Of a stretch of 64,000 bases of DNA, positions 49,374 to 59,959 are shown piece after piece. A model generated the notes under the pieces. The model did no database searches and was not told the origin of the DNA. It was given only the letters and a program-made list of their open reading frames with translations. The stretch is from contig JAIXMN010000006.1 in assembly GCA_025716815.1 (NCBI GenBank), forward strand, positions 496,001 to 560,000, written 5' to 3'. This DNA comes from Dichotomocladium elegans. Lineage: Eukaryota; Mucoromycota; Mucoromycetes; Mucorales; Lichtheimiaceae. The translations under genes were made by a program, and so were the position numbers. How positions within the stretch are numbered: the first letter of the stretch is position 1; each line of letters starts with the position of its first letter.

Positions 49374-50159
49374 TTAATGATCGGATGGTACGAGAGAAGG
49401 AATGGGTCCGACCGCCGCGCCACCGTTAGGCCGGAAGGCTCTTTCATTCTCCTCTTGCGGCTGCTGTTGCTGCTGCTGCTGCTGATCATCGGACAATGAA
49501 GAGCAGTAATGGACCCGCAAGTGGCGTCGCATATTGCTTTGAACGCTAAAACGACGCCCGCAACCGGGAAGCGGACATCGATGAGGCTTCTCACCTGTGT
49601 GCGAGTAGGTGTGGACTCGGAGTGAAGAGGGCCGTGAAAAAGGCTTGGAGCATGTGGGACATCGGTAGCGATGCTGCTGCTGCTGATCATGTGGCTCAAG
49701 CGTTGGCTTCTTATACATCCGCAACTGCTGCTGATGCTCATCAAGAAAAGATTCTGTAGAGTACGCGCGTCTGTGCCTGTTCTTTTCATGGTTGCGTGTG
49801 CTTGGACGGGTTGTCGGCGTGGGCTGATGAAATGTCTCAACAAAAGGTGATGGTGGAGGTGATAATGCAAGTGAGTAAAGGTGTGGATATTGTTGTTGTT
49901 GCTGTTGCTGTTGATGAGGATGAGGATGATGTGCAGTTGGTGGCGGTTGTAGTGTTTGTAGTGCCTGTGGCGAAGACTGCGGTGTGATTTGTACAGATGA
50001 AACGTACTCGTCCTTCTTGATCGTAGCGTCCGCCACAGGTCCTGGAAGACTTGTTTGTATGAAAAGAAATAAGCCTGGGTGCAGTCATTGTGACCTACCA
50101 GTCGAAGGGACATGGAGCATCGAGCCTATGGATGGTAGTGAAACACGTTCTGCGTCCAT
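49374..50159 (-). CDS. Two-finger C2H2 zinc-finger protein (copy 2)
   Basis: Two exons on the minus strand, 50159-50099 and 50041-49374, 242 residues. The first exon encodes 'MDAERVSLPSIGSMLHVPST' and has a phase-1 donor, as in copy 1 at 28.2 kb. The middle is rich in Gln, His and Pro, including Gln runs encoded by CAA/CAG. The fingers are '[19 protein letters not shown]', linker 'TGEKP', and '[20 protein letters not shown]', nearly identical to copy 1, followed by another Gln run and a short tail. It is probably a sequence-specific nuclear regulator. Without the upstream exon the frame has no ATG before the fingers' linker region (the frame otherwise opens at GTG), which is why the 61-nt first exon is needed. 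Confidence 0.87.
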
Positions 50160-50432
50160 AGTTGAGAACAAGGAAAAGAAAGAAAGGGAAAAGGGAAGAG
50201 GAAAAGGGAAGGAAGCCTATTCTACCCGCACGAAAAATTTATGGTTTATCCCCCGGGGCCGATTTTTGGTCAATAATGAGACAACAACAACTTAGCGTAC
50301 GTGCGCGCAAATTGCCTTGGTACATTGGCCGGTCATCAATCAGGATCCATGCCTGTTGCCATATAAGTGTCTCCAACTTCCACACCCCTTCCCCGCTCCA
50401 AAAAATGAAATTCTTTCTTTCTCTTTTTGATG

Positions 50433-50463
<31 letters not shown>

Positions 50464-50763
50464 CTCCATATATTCGTCACTCGATTAGCAAGCAATTAGG
50501 GTTGATTTTATACCGATAGACTGTGCACGCACACACACCAACAGATAGGTGTATCATGTGCTGCGACGCTACTTTGGTGACTGTGGAACACTGCCCTGGG
50601 TATACAGTATATTCTGGTGAGATCGTCGCTGCGATCGGAAGCACCAAATGCGGACATAACCCTTGCATTCCCCCCCCCACACGCATTTAATCCAATGCAT
50701 ATCATCGTACTAGGAAAGCAGCAGTACTTGCCATAACAATACAAGTTTCGAAATGTTCAGTCA

Positions 50764-50816
<53 letters not shown>

Positions 50817-51035
50817 TGTTCTGGTCATGGGTACTGCAGCTGGCTCAGGTCATGGTATGGATGAGTATCCAATGGCAGCCATTTATATCGATCATTCTCA
50901 TAGAGCGTCTAGCAGAATAATGAGCTTCAATCTTTCTCGCTCTTCGTCTACCTTGTTCGGACAAGTGTAGCAGTTCGGTATGCTATTTAATACGTAATGT
51001 TACAGATATAAAAGTAATATTGTTATGTACAGCCT
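50160..51035. other. Intergenic region with tandem repeats
   Basis: About 880 nt containing a TA/TG microsatellite (50432-50463), a C-run (50671-50679) and the AGCC tandem array. I see no gene. Confidence 0.6.
50762..50816. repeat. (AGCC)n tetranucleotide tandem array
   Basis: About 13 copies of a 4-bp unit with one AGTC variant near the left end. Such an array is length-unstable and useful as a strain marker; no function is apparent. Confidence 0.95.
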
Positions 51036-51083
51036 TCATCGGGGGGTATCGTTGTTGTCACTGATATTGCCACTGCCACTGCC

Positions 51084-51125
<42 letters not shown>

Positions 51126-52596
51126 AACAGAGATATTATCTTCTGTGTCCGTGCCGCTATCGCACTGCACGGTACGCCGGACTGGTATCATCCCTGGAGA
51201 ACGCGGGAACGTCGAGTATTGTGGGGGAGGCCGGGAAAGATTCAATGCATTACCGCTCGGTGAAATGTTAACCCGCATGAGCGGTTGCCGTTCTTCGTCC
51301 TGGGTACTGTTTAACCATCTGGTTGCCGATGCCGTCGCTATTCCACGCTCTAGTAGCAGCGTGCCCTCTTCGCGACCGTAAGCGGGAGGTGGGGCCATCG
51401 TCCCATGCATCGGCGCAAGGCCCCATTTCTTCACGTTGGCTTCAATAAAGACAAAGGCTGCAAAAGCATGTATTAAGAACCACTACACCTCTCTCTCTCT
51501 CTCTCTCGTCATCACCTCTGAGCAGGACCTTCCGGCCACTCGTGTTCTGGAACAAATAGACATACCTCTTTGTCCCAAGTTAACATGGATTTGGCATGGC
51601 CCGTTCGCACCGATGGTGGGAAAGAGATTCCAACGCAATCCAAAGCAGGCACCCTCGAGCCGTCGTCCGTTTCGTGTAAAGAAAACAGTGCCTGAGCGCG
51701 GTCGATACCCCACCCCAATCACATCGCCTTCTCTGAAAGGGGACCCGAATGGTTTACCATGGAAGGGATTACTAATGTGCTTATATCCCGTGTCACTGAA
51801 ATAGGCGACCGAATGCCGATTCCAGCCTAGCAAAGCGTGTAAAACGCTACCTTTATGAGGTTCACTTCGTTCGATGCCATGAGCACAAACTGCAACCCCC
51901 CTCCAACACCCTACCAGGCAATCGAAAAGAAGGATAAGGCTTCGTAGCGACACCCACAGCAACAGTGGTTGCCATTGGCTTCTCAAACATTTTTGCCTGC
52001 AAAATAGAGAGAGGAGAGGAAGGGGAGACGTGGATAAACATGCGATTGGATATCCGTGTATGCATGCAGCCTATTCCACTCCTTTTCCCTCCATACCTCC
52101 CAATAGTAAACATCCTGATTTCTCGGAAGTGGCAGATTGGTTTGTACGCATGATTCGCCGCTGTAAAACTGAATCTCTGTGCGTGCCGACACAAAGCTGT
52201 TGGATTCCATATGCCATTCAAACTCGAACGCAGAAACCCCTTTCTCCTGTATCAGAACGTATTGCAATAATGTGATATCGGTCGGTAGGCTGTCAGGAGG
52301 GTATCTTTTCTGAAAGACTTTTGGGCGGCTGATTCCATCAGTTTTCGTTTATGGAACCAAAAGGTTCGATGCAAAATTCGGGGCATCTCACCTTTCGCTT
52401 GTTCGTAGCTTATTCGCGCATCTTCAGAAAGTATGGCAAGAAGCTCGGGTGTTTCTTCAAAATCTCCACCGCATTCGACATCGTCCACGCCAAGAAATAT
52501 CCGATCGCCGCTTGGGCTGGTAAAATATAATAACAATGCAACAACAACAAGGAATATAACAATCCCGGCAATGAGTATCCATATGTAATTGTCCAT
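51036..52596 (-). CDS. SSH4/EAR1-like SPRY-domain endosomal Rsp5 adaptor
   Basis: Exons on the minus strand: 52596-52392, 52317-52097, 51996-51915, 51826-51566 and 51457-51036, 396 residues. An N-terminal signal anchor ('IWILIAGIVIFLVVVALLLY', residues 5-24) is followed by the conserved 'RYPPDSLPTDITLLQYVLIQ' lead-in and a B30.2/SPRY domain: 'VSAFEFEWHMESNSF', 'GVATKPYPSFRLPG', 'WNRHSVAYFSDTG' and 'GDVIGVGYRPRSGTVFFTRNG'. The tail has two PPxY motifs (PPAY and PPQY), the WW-domain docking sites for the ubiquitin ligase Rsp5, and ends with a poly-Ser run coded by a CTG/CAG repeat. Ssh4 and Ear1 guide membrane proteins for sorting into multivesicular bodies. The acceptor at 52318 was chosen because it restores 'AKVFQKRYPPDS'. 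Confidence 0.9.
51086..51125. repeat. (CTG)n repeat encoding poly-Ser in the SSH4-like gene
   Basis: About 13 triplets of CTG on the plus strand (CAG/AGC on the coding minus strand). In the gene's frame it is read as AGC, so it makes a Ser run near the C-terminus. Confidence 0.93.
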
Positions 52597-52896
52597 CTCA
52601 GCAGGGACGCAAAGCACTCAAATGAAGCTGTCGTTCCCGGTTGGCTTGCCAAATGTTCAAGAGCAGAACAAATAAAAAAAGTGTGATACGAGAATAGAGA
52701 GAAAGAAAGAGACAAAAAAGCGTGCGAGTTCTATTCTATGCGGAAGTTTCGAGTCAATTAATTTCGACAGATAGACAATTTCGATCAGGGGCGAGTAAGC
52801 GAAGGGCATCGGAGCGAAAAGATGAGGGAAGGTATGTGGCTGATGAGGAGGTGCATGTGTATGGATGATTGAAGGAGTCTACTACCGAGTCACCTT

Positions 52897-54522
52897 CTAC
52901 TGCAATTGAGTCCAAAGCATCTCTGCTTTTTCAGTTGCCTCTCTCGGCATATCCTTGAAATACACAAAATGGCCTTGAAGACTAGCTGTGCTGACATTCT
53001 TGTCCTTCACCCGCTCGACAAATTGGTCCTCCAGTACCTTCTCATTGTTTCCGTAGAATCGACGGAACATGTGTCGTATCTGCATCTCGGTGGCATTTCC
53101 GAGGAACTCTTTCATGTCAACACGGCCTGGTCTGATCAATGCAGGGTCGAGGTTTTCTACATGATTTGTCGTTAAGAAAATCATACGCTCCTCTGCTGAT
53201 GCAACACCGTCTAGGGCATTGAGGAGACCACTAAAGGTAATCATCGACTGATATCTGCAATACAGCAAAAATCGTGTCAGTCTCGATCAATATCTCGTTT
53301 GATCCACTGGTACACCCACCCATGGTTATCGGTCTGTTCACGCTTATTAAATGCAGCATCAATGTCTTCAAGAAGCATGATACTTCGCTCGGGCACGTTG
53401 CTCAGGAGATGATTGAGGCGATCATCTGTCAGACCGCGCTCGGATAGATTGAGGATGCAAATGTTGTATTCAAGTTCGCCCTAATGTTCATGGTAAAGAG
53501 TCAGCTCGCACACTCTTCCCAGTCTTAGTTGCAAGGAGGGGGACGGGGTTCCTTACAGCAAGTGCTTGAATAAAACTACTCTTTCCGGACCCAGGAGGGC
53601 CATACAGGAGATAACCACGTCTATAGGGAATACCTAAAGTGAGTTCAATAATGGAGAGGCTGGTGAATATAACGGACGACGTAAATCATTGCTTATCGCT
53701 CCCTTCCTTCGTCCTCTCGCAAGGGCTTGCCACACATGCTTGTTTACCTCGTTCATTATACCACTTCCCGTTGCCGATAAATGCCCTGACGTCTGCGACA
53801 ATACGTTCCTTGATATTGCCGTCGAGAATGACAGAATCAAGCAACCTTCGTCGGCGCGGCATGCCAAATGGACGCCACTCGTGCCCGTACGAGGTATAGA
53901 TCACGGTCTTACCCTCCTGCTTCTTGAGCGCCATTTCCTGCGCCTCCTGAAGGAGATCGGTGAACACCTGCCGGTCGCGCGAGAGAGTCGTGATCGTGAT
54001 CGTTTCCCAAGGCGTGCCTGAGGTCAGGTCCATCATTTTGCCATCGCGCTGTCGCTCCACCTTCATCCATGCACCCCGCCATCGGAAGTAATGAATTCCC
54101 GGGCCCGGGACAAGTCCAAACGTGGTTGATATGCTTCCATTATCATGTTGCTTGTAGCTCGTCTCCACAGCCAAATGCTGCATATGCCGCTTAGGCGCCT
54201 GTTGCGCCATCCACTGCAGGAACCACAGATATGACTTGTCCTTCGACGGAATCTCGAGCGTAACCAGCAATCGGCGTTGGACATAAGCCGCGCCCATGTT
54301 GACCCCTTGGCGCAACAGAGTGAGTCCTGCACCCACACCAATGAGGCCAAACCCAGCCGAAAAGTAGGGATTCGACGTAATATTGTGGAGTAAGCCGGAT
54401 TTCTCACTCGACTTCTCAGGAACAGCAGATTGATGTTGTTGCGGTTGTGGTTGTTGGACATCGGAGAGCATCGGATCGGCCAATGATGGCGTTGTTGTTG
54501 TCTGCATGATTGGCAATGGCAT
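52897..54522 (-). CDS. BCS1: BCS1, mitochondrial AAA chaperone of complex III
   Basis: Exons on the minus strand: 54522-53748, 53633-53557, 53480-53320 and 53254-52897, 456 residues, the same length as yeast Bcs1. It is an inner-membrane AAA ATPase that moves the folded Rieske iron-sulfur protein across the membrane during complex III assembly. A Gln/Pro-rich leader precedes one membrane span ('[17 protein letters not shown]', about 54-70) with a downstream basic import signal. The Bcs1 domain has '[11 protein letters not shown]' and '[20 protein letters not shown]'. The AAA core has Walker A 'GPPGSGKSS', '[19 protein letters not shown]', Walker B '[11 protein letters not shown]', '[14 protein letters not shown]' and the arginine finger region '[14 protein letters not shown]'. 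All motifs are intact. Confidence 0.96.
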
Positions 54523-54770
54523 GGTTCTTTCACCAGGCCGAATTTTTTTTTTTTGGTTAGGCGGTCAGAGACCCTCTTTTAGATTGTCAGAAACCGAAAA
54601 TTTCAAAGACAGATTTCCTCCAAGGATCACGGCACCCCCAAACCCTAAACCAATCGACCCATTACCCCCTCCCACACACACACCACCACCAGTATCTTTA
54701 CTTTGCCATCCATACAAGCCGCTCAATACAGTATTCTACAAATCCTCATATTTTTAACTGTTCATTGATG

Positions 54771-57235
54771 TTACTGGAGAAAATGAAGATCATCATTTAA
54801 CAATATAGCACTGGGAAGATCGGGATCGCCTTCAGGTACTGAAAAAAAGTATTCAGGCTGGTTATACATTGTAAGGCAAGTACCTGGCATATCCACTGCA
54901 ATCGTTGGGTCTGTTTCCGTCGCGAACTCTATTGCTGTTGGTGTTGCTGTTGGTATCGTCTCTATGGGCACTGGTTCTACCAGCATAGTAGGGGTTATCA
55001 GTGGAGTAGATTCTGAAAAGGCTTGAAGGGGCGGTGAGAGTTTTCGCTTGCTCTGTTGAGATCGATGTCCTAGTGACTTTGACTGAACGGTAATGAAGGT
55101 CAGCGCTCGTGGCGACGATGGATATTGCGAAGGCTCGGTCGATTTGTATGACACCGGCATGCATATATCGGCTGATTGATTTTGCCGTTGCTGATGGTGA
55201 TGATGATGATGATGATGTGGTTGCTGTAGTGATTCTTGCTGTGCATATGTCGAATGCGGATGCTGATGGCTTGAAACGGGATATCCAGAAATGATGGGAT
55301 TAGGGCGCTTGTGATACTTTTCCCGAAGGTATGCTAGGGTATACGAGACCATGGAGTCAACGTTCTCCGCAATAATAGGGAGCTGCTCAAGACGATTCAT
55401 CATCCGTTCAAAACAAATCTCGCTAAAAATGACTGTCCTTCTATCGGACTCTGGAGCGCATGCGTTTTGAAGATGGATATGAAGTCCCATCACCATGACG
55501 TCAAGCGTGGGTGGAGACACAGAAAGATTAACTAGTTCCGGGAATGGTATGGTGTGTACAAGGTGGCTGATGATAATAACAGTTAAAAAGCATATTTCAA
55601 AGGACGATCGTACGGACTGAGCCTTCACTCCACCCTCGTGGCTCATGAAGGGACGATGCGCCTGAAGCAAATTAAGCATATAATATAGAGACTCCAGCGT
55701 ATTCAATCGCTTCCTGCCAATATGACCGTCCAAAGCATTCGAAAGGCAGTCCTCAAGAGCTTTACATTCGGAGCTAAGCCATGTGTCCACCGTTGACATT
55801 GTGGCGTTTGTCTGAGGGGGTTCCCTACTGTGAGCTTTTGTGTCATCGAGCAAAGTGAGATTATCAAGGCTGCACGCACCTTGAAGGCTCCTGGAAGCTG
55901 GGTATGCACACTGTAATTATAGCGCATGATCTTGCCGGCAATGTTACTCATCACAGTTAGATAACAAAGACTATCAACCCAATTCAGGGTATTTTCATCT
56001 TCGCCTGCGAGAATTTTCGGGGCAGGAATGTCGCTACGTATTGGGGTGTTGGGGGAAAGTTACAAACAGTTGGTAAGTTTAGGGGAAAAAATCGGATTAG
56101 AAAATACATACATGTCCTTTTCGTCCAGAATAGAGGGCCGACCATAGGTGAGACTCATGGTACGCTCGGTCACCAAGAGCGACCAAAATGTGCGGATACA
56201 CCACTGCGCCTGGGGATTATCTTCGCCGTTGCTTAAGATACGAAAAGTCCGATGAAGCCCCATATCAACAGCCAAGCGGACAGCTTCGCCGACTAGCAGC
56301 CAAGCGCGAGTAAGATTTTTACCGAGCTTCTTGTGCTCGAGTTGATTAGCCATAATCACCAACGCCAGCACCGTGCTAAAATGGGGCAGGTCGTAGTAAT
56401 CATCCCTGTGGCTGAGGGCAATGTGGAGCAGCTGATCACTCAGTGTGTCTTGGGATATTAAGCTGGTGGCACGCGAAAAGAGAGCGCAGAAAAAAAGGGG
56501 TGATAAGAAGGATGGTTGCCCTATAGTGCACTTCGCGAGCTCAGCAAGCAGGGCAGCCTTGTCCATGACACAGGGGAAAAAAGCATCCGCATGGAAACAA
56601 AAAGTATCAACCAATGCCACCTGGGTATCCAGCGGGAGACTTGGGATAATCAAATGCGGGAAAACCACCCGGGCAGCCGGGATTGGCGCGGGCTGCGCAT
56701 GCGTTGCAAAGAATGAGGTCTCTCCGATGAAGTGGCCCAAGCTATCCGTGTACAGTTCGTGCTGCGATGATGCGGTTAATATCGGCGTAGGTTGAGGAGA
56801 AAAATGATGTGTGGCCCTCGCGCCGACAAAGCGGTCCATGTGAAACGATGGATGCGTTGGTATGGGGGTGACCGGACTCGGCTCGGTCGGCGTCGGTAAC
56901 GATGGTAGCGCTGGCCTCGTGGGTGCCGTCACACCAGGTGCGTAATGGCATTCATGATTCTGCTTCATGCACGTCTCGCACGGGATGTACCCATCGCAAC
57001 CTGTTTTGCGTTTTCTGCATCGCTCACAGGCATTAGACACTTTTATCTTTTTGTTGCTCTTAGTTTGCGTTCCGGCATAAATCGATTCCTTCCCAAACGA
57101 TTTAATGATCAAACTTGCACCCGTATTCCTTTGAATGTCGGCTTCTTCTTTCGCCAATTCCTCTAGAATATCTCTTGTCAGTCTTCGCAAGATGTCGAGC
57201 GTACGAAATCGGAGCGGTGCAGGGTCTTCAAACAT
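54771..57235 (-). CDS. Zn2Cys6 transcription factor with fungal-specific TF domain
   Basis: Exons on the minus strand: 57235-56112, 56033-55880 and 55811-54771, 772 residues. The DNA-binding cluster is Cys70, 73, 80, 86, 89 and 96 ('CERCRKRKTGC', 'PCETC'), preceded by a basic stretch. The middle region has the fungal_trans pattern: 'LVDTFCFHADAFFPCVMDK', 'ARAWLLVGEAVRLAVDMGLHR'-like helices and 'FWSLLVTERTMSLTYGRPSI', which is typical of xylanolytic-regulator-type domains. The C-terminal part carries His and Gln runs. The acceptor at 55812 was chosen because the earlier cacag site gives the wrong phase. The long N-terminal extension before the cluster (about 69 residues) is unusual but not rare. 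The target genes cannot be guessed from the neighbours. Confidence 0.9.
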
Positions 57236-57889
57236 AGGTCAGGCCATGAACTCGTAGACGCATCAACTAACGAATGCGACAAGGGAAAATAGAAAGAGAG
57301 AAAGAGAAAGAGAGAAAAGAGAGGATATAAGTGCCGCTGAAAAACCAGTGCATCATAAGCTTTGAGCATACACACAACAGTCTCTTTGTCCACATGATTT
57401 AAGCTCCCAGTTTTTTGGGAGTTGGAAAATAATGTTTGACAGCGGTGCGGATACGACACCTATGGTGCGCTCCGCCGCATTATGCCCGCTATATTATCTA
57501 TCTGCCCCACAGATTTCCAAACACCAATAGCTTCTCAATCAGCTTCCCGTTGGACTTTATACTGCAAACTATGCGGAAAGTGGAAGAGAAGAAGAAGAAA
57601 ATCCCCGGTCAGTGCGGCCTTGCGGCCGAACAACTCGAGCATTGCAATGGTGTTCAGGTGCAAGCCTTTGTGTCCTTCCACAAGGACTGGAATATGTGGC
57701 ATGCATCATGTCTGAAAAACGGACTGCCACGAGAGGTGCTGACGTAGCAGGTCATGCCTCGCATGACCTGCTACGTCAGCACCAGTGGATCGCCAGTAGC
57801 ATTTTCTGTCGCTTCAGAGATAGCGCCCGCCATTGCCGAGAACATTTCGGATATAGTTATATACATTATGCGGATTCATGGATGTTCCT
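57236..57889. other. Start of gene-poor right arm; palindrome-bearing spacer
   Basis: Overlapping short plus-strand ORFs (57436-57747, 57612-57902) without family features run into the palindrome at 57735-57783. GA-rich sequence at 57290-57325 marks the promoter side of the Zn2Cys6 gene. Confidence 0.5.
57735..57783. repeat. Perfect 23-bp inverted repeat with 3-nt spacer
   Basis: The left arm 57735-57757 is the exact reverse complement of the right arm 57761-57783; the spacer is CTC. The flanking bases do not extend the pairing. It can form a cruciform or a very stable RNA hairpin. Confidence 0.97.
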
Positions 57890-58390
57890 AACTTATTACT
57901 AGCAGAAGCAGTGCATTACTTTACATATAAAGCTAATTCTACCGGAATGAAGCGCTTTGATGCATGGTACAGCGACCTAAGTGATGAAGAAAAACACTTA
58001 TATGTTCAAAAGCCGAGGATCACAATGTGCCCATCAATTTAAAAGGTGGCAGCACAGGCGATACGAACATAGGTCGTGCCAGGCTGATTGTTGAGATGCG
58101 CTCCAAGCTTTCTCAGCAATTCTGTACTTTCTGGAACGCCACGATCATGGAAAGTTCATTGTCTTTGACGAACCGAATGCTATAGAATCGACATTGGCAT
58201 ATGGCGAGTTGCTGGGACAAGTGTGTAATGATGATTTTAATAGCATTCAACTAATGAGATATAGAAATGGGAATGAGTTCTAGGAATACATCCAAACCTG
58301 CTTCCAGGATGCCAATATCGAACCTGGACGTAAGAGTTCAACGCTCATTGTACTCTATGATCTTATGGCTCTGATTTACTTGGTACTGCA
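57890..58390 (+). pseudogene. Frameshifted relic of an unidentified protein gene
   Basis: Plus-strand coding-like sequence that has to change frame at least twice. Pieces read 'MKRFDAWYSDLSDEEKHLY', then after a frame change near 58010 'NIGRARLIVEMRSKLSQQF', then after another near 58135 'HGKFIVFDEPNAIESTLA' and 'QVCNDDFNSIQLMRYRNG', an in-frame TAG at 58279-58281, and 'EYIQTCFQDANIEPGRK'. The composition and continuity across lesions suggest a once functional gene rather than chance. I do not recognise the family. It lies beside the Fanzor remnant in a decayed region, so it may be cargo or a lineage-specific gene hit by insertions. I do not join the pieces further. Confidence 0.45.
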
Positions 58391-58799
58391 TGTAGAAACC
58401 ATTCTCTAATAGTTGATTTGATAGTGCTGGACGAGTTCGTCGCCCCCATGTTGTTGACCAGACGCATCGTTTTTTTTTATGCACCAGAGGAGCAGCAATT
58501 GTGCCAGAAAGCACAAAAAAAGACGCCCTGATTTTCTTTGCTATAACCGTAAATGACAATGGTCATTGTACTGAAATTTTATTTAGATACGGCCCTCCAA
58601 GAAACCAACGAGGTCCATAAGGGGTTTTCACGCTCTTCACTAAGTACATATAATAATATCTTCTACATGGATTATACTTTATTTTCAAAAATAAATGTCG
58701 TAAACAAGATAAAATAATGTCGTGCAAAATACAAGAAAAATGCCGCATAGAATTATACAAATTTGTCGTATCAATAGGTAAAAAGATTTCGCATCCATG
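58391..58799. other. AT-rich spacer, no gene seen
   Basis: Short ORFs on the minus strand (58338-58559, 58563-58760) have no recognised features. It separates the relic gene from the hairpin-rich Fanzor 3' flank. Confidence 0.5.
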
Positions 58800-58955
58800 G
58801 ATTAAACCCTGTTAGTCAACAGAAAACACTACGCCTTCTCCAATCCCGTTAACTTACAACACACCGTCCTTCCAAAGGAAGGGGGCTTGCCCCGAAGGGC
58901 TGTGGTTATCCTGGGTGCGTCAGCGATAACTGACGCGGAAAATTCTTGGTCGGAG
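58800..58955 (-). ncRNA. Candidate Fanzor guide-RNA scaffold (hairpin cluster)
   Basis: Starts immediately after the Fanzor stop codon on the same strand. In transcript order it has: a perfect 7-bp stem 58936-58930 / 58923-58917 with a 6-nt loop; a 4-bp GC stem 58900-58897 / 58892-58889 closed by UUCG, a classically stable tetraloop context; and a 6-bp stem 58882-58877 / 58873-58868 with a 3-nt loop. The GC content is clearly higher than in the flanking DNA. In Fanzor and TnpB systems the guide RNA is transcribed from the 3' end or UTR of the nuclease gene, so position and structure agree. The 3' boundary and the guide segment cannot be set from one copy. Confidence 0.38.
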
Positions 58956-59693
58956 TTACAGTCGTCTCGACCCGCCAGAGCGTGCACGTCGTGACCTTTC
59001 TGGCCTTGCCCGTCGTGGTCTCACGCTGCGCTGCTCTGGTTCAGGTGAATGTGGCTTTCCACCAGCTGCGGAAGCTTGTGCAGCATTTCTTCTCTGAAAT
59101 CTTGCTGGGATGATACCATCTTCCCGAAGACCCCGGAGGATATGATGCATGTTGAGAGTCGCCACCAGATCCCGGTTCCATAACCTTGGTTGACGAACAC
59201 CCTCTGCCATGCCTGCTGTACAGTTTTGATTTGTGCATCTATTAAAACATCAAAATATTATATTTTTTTTTGGAAATATAACACAACATGCCCGTCCTTC
59301 ATACCGTAGCAGGCCATGGCAAATCGTGAGCGGATTGTCGGGTCGTCGATATGGGCGTGGATTAGGAACCATTTTAAAGGTAGCAAGGCTTTCATTGTCA
59401 CATATAGGACAGCACTTGCTTGTCTTGTACTCGTCGATCAAATAAATATTGCAATTGTTCTTCTTCAACAGCCGCCGGAAGCTGACACCACGGATAGGCT
59501 CGTGATATCTTGTATGCGGCGCAGACCAATTTCGTATCACGAAAACGGACCTACTGCCAAACTTCGCATTCACAGAGTCGAGAAGCTTTTCATCTGCTTG
59601 CTGCTTCTTGTAAAACACTGACAGGCGAAGTTTTCGAAAAAGAAATTGTGGGTTCGGGTGGTTCGTAGTGGTTGTCGCGTAGCCCTGAACCAA
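58956..59693 (-). CDS. Fanzor (eukaryotic TnpB-like) nuclease, 5'-truncated C-terminal part
   Basis: Two exons on the minus strand, 59693-59305 and 59238-58956, 223 residues as far as it can be read. The first exon carries 'FRKLRLSVFYKKQQADEKLL', 'VFVIRNWSAPHTRYHEPIRG' and 'LIDEYKTSKCCPIC', the Thr-Ser-x-CxxC start of a zinc ribbon. After the intron the second half is 'RCTNQNC', then 'PRLWNRDLVATLNMHHIL', whose NRD is the RuvC-III aspartate motif (Asp codon 59171-59169). The tail is Arg/Pro/Ser-rich. Splicing at 59305/59238 is needed to complete the second Cys pair. The N-terminal half, with the first RuvC aspartate, is not visible upstream (59.7-60.0 kb), so I infer a truncated, probably inactive copy, although this C-terminal part has no stop or frameshift. 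Confidence 0.72.
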
Positions 59694-59959
59694 ACGTTTT
59701 CATTTCAGCAATATAACACTGCGAAAGAAAAAGAATATAGAGCTTGGATCGTCGTATACAAAGAACAGAGCAGTTTTAAGTTATTTTCGCATAGCTGATT
59801 ATGAGAGCACCATTATAATTAACCACGCACGACGATGATATTATGAACTGGGCCACGGCTGTGTATAAAGTCGACCCAGTTCTGCAAGTGTGATCTTTCT
59901 ATGCTATTTTATTTCTATAATGACACTTTGACGAATCTCATTATTCAAATAAGAGTCCA

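Noticed and set aside
50762..50816. Possible CRISPR-like array
   Set aside because: Uniform 4-bp tandem units without spacers; a eukaryotic microsatellite.
57436..57747. 103-codon plus-strand ORF ending in the palindrome
   Set aside because: It shows no family features, and its end is made by the inverted repeat.
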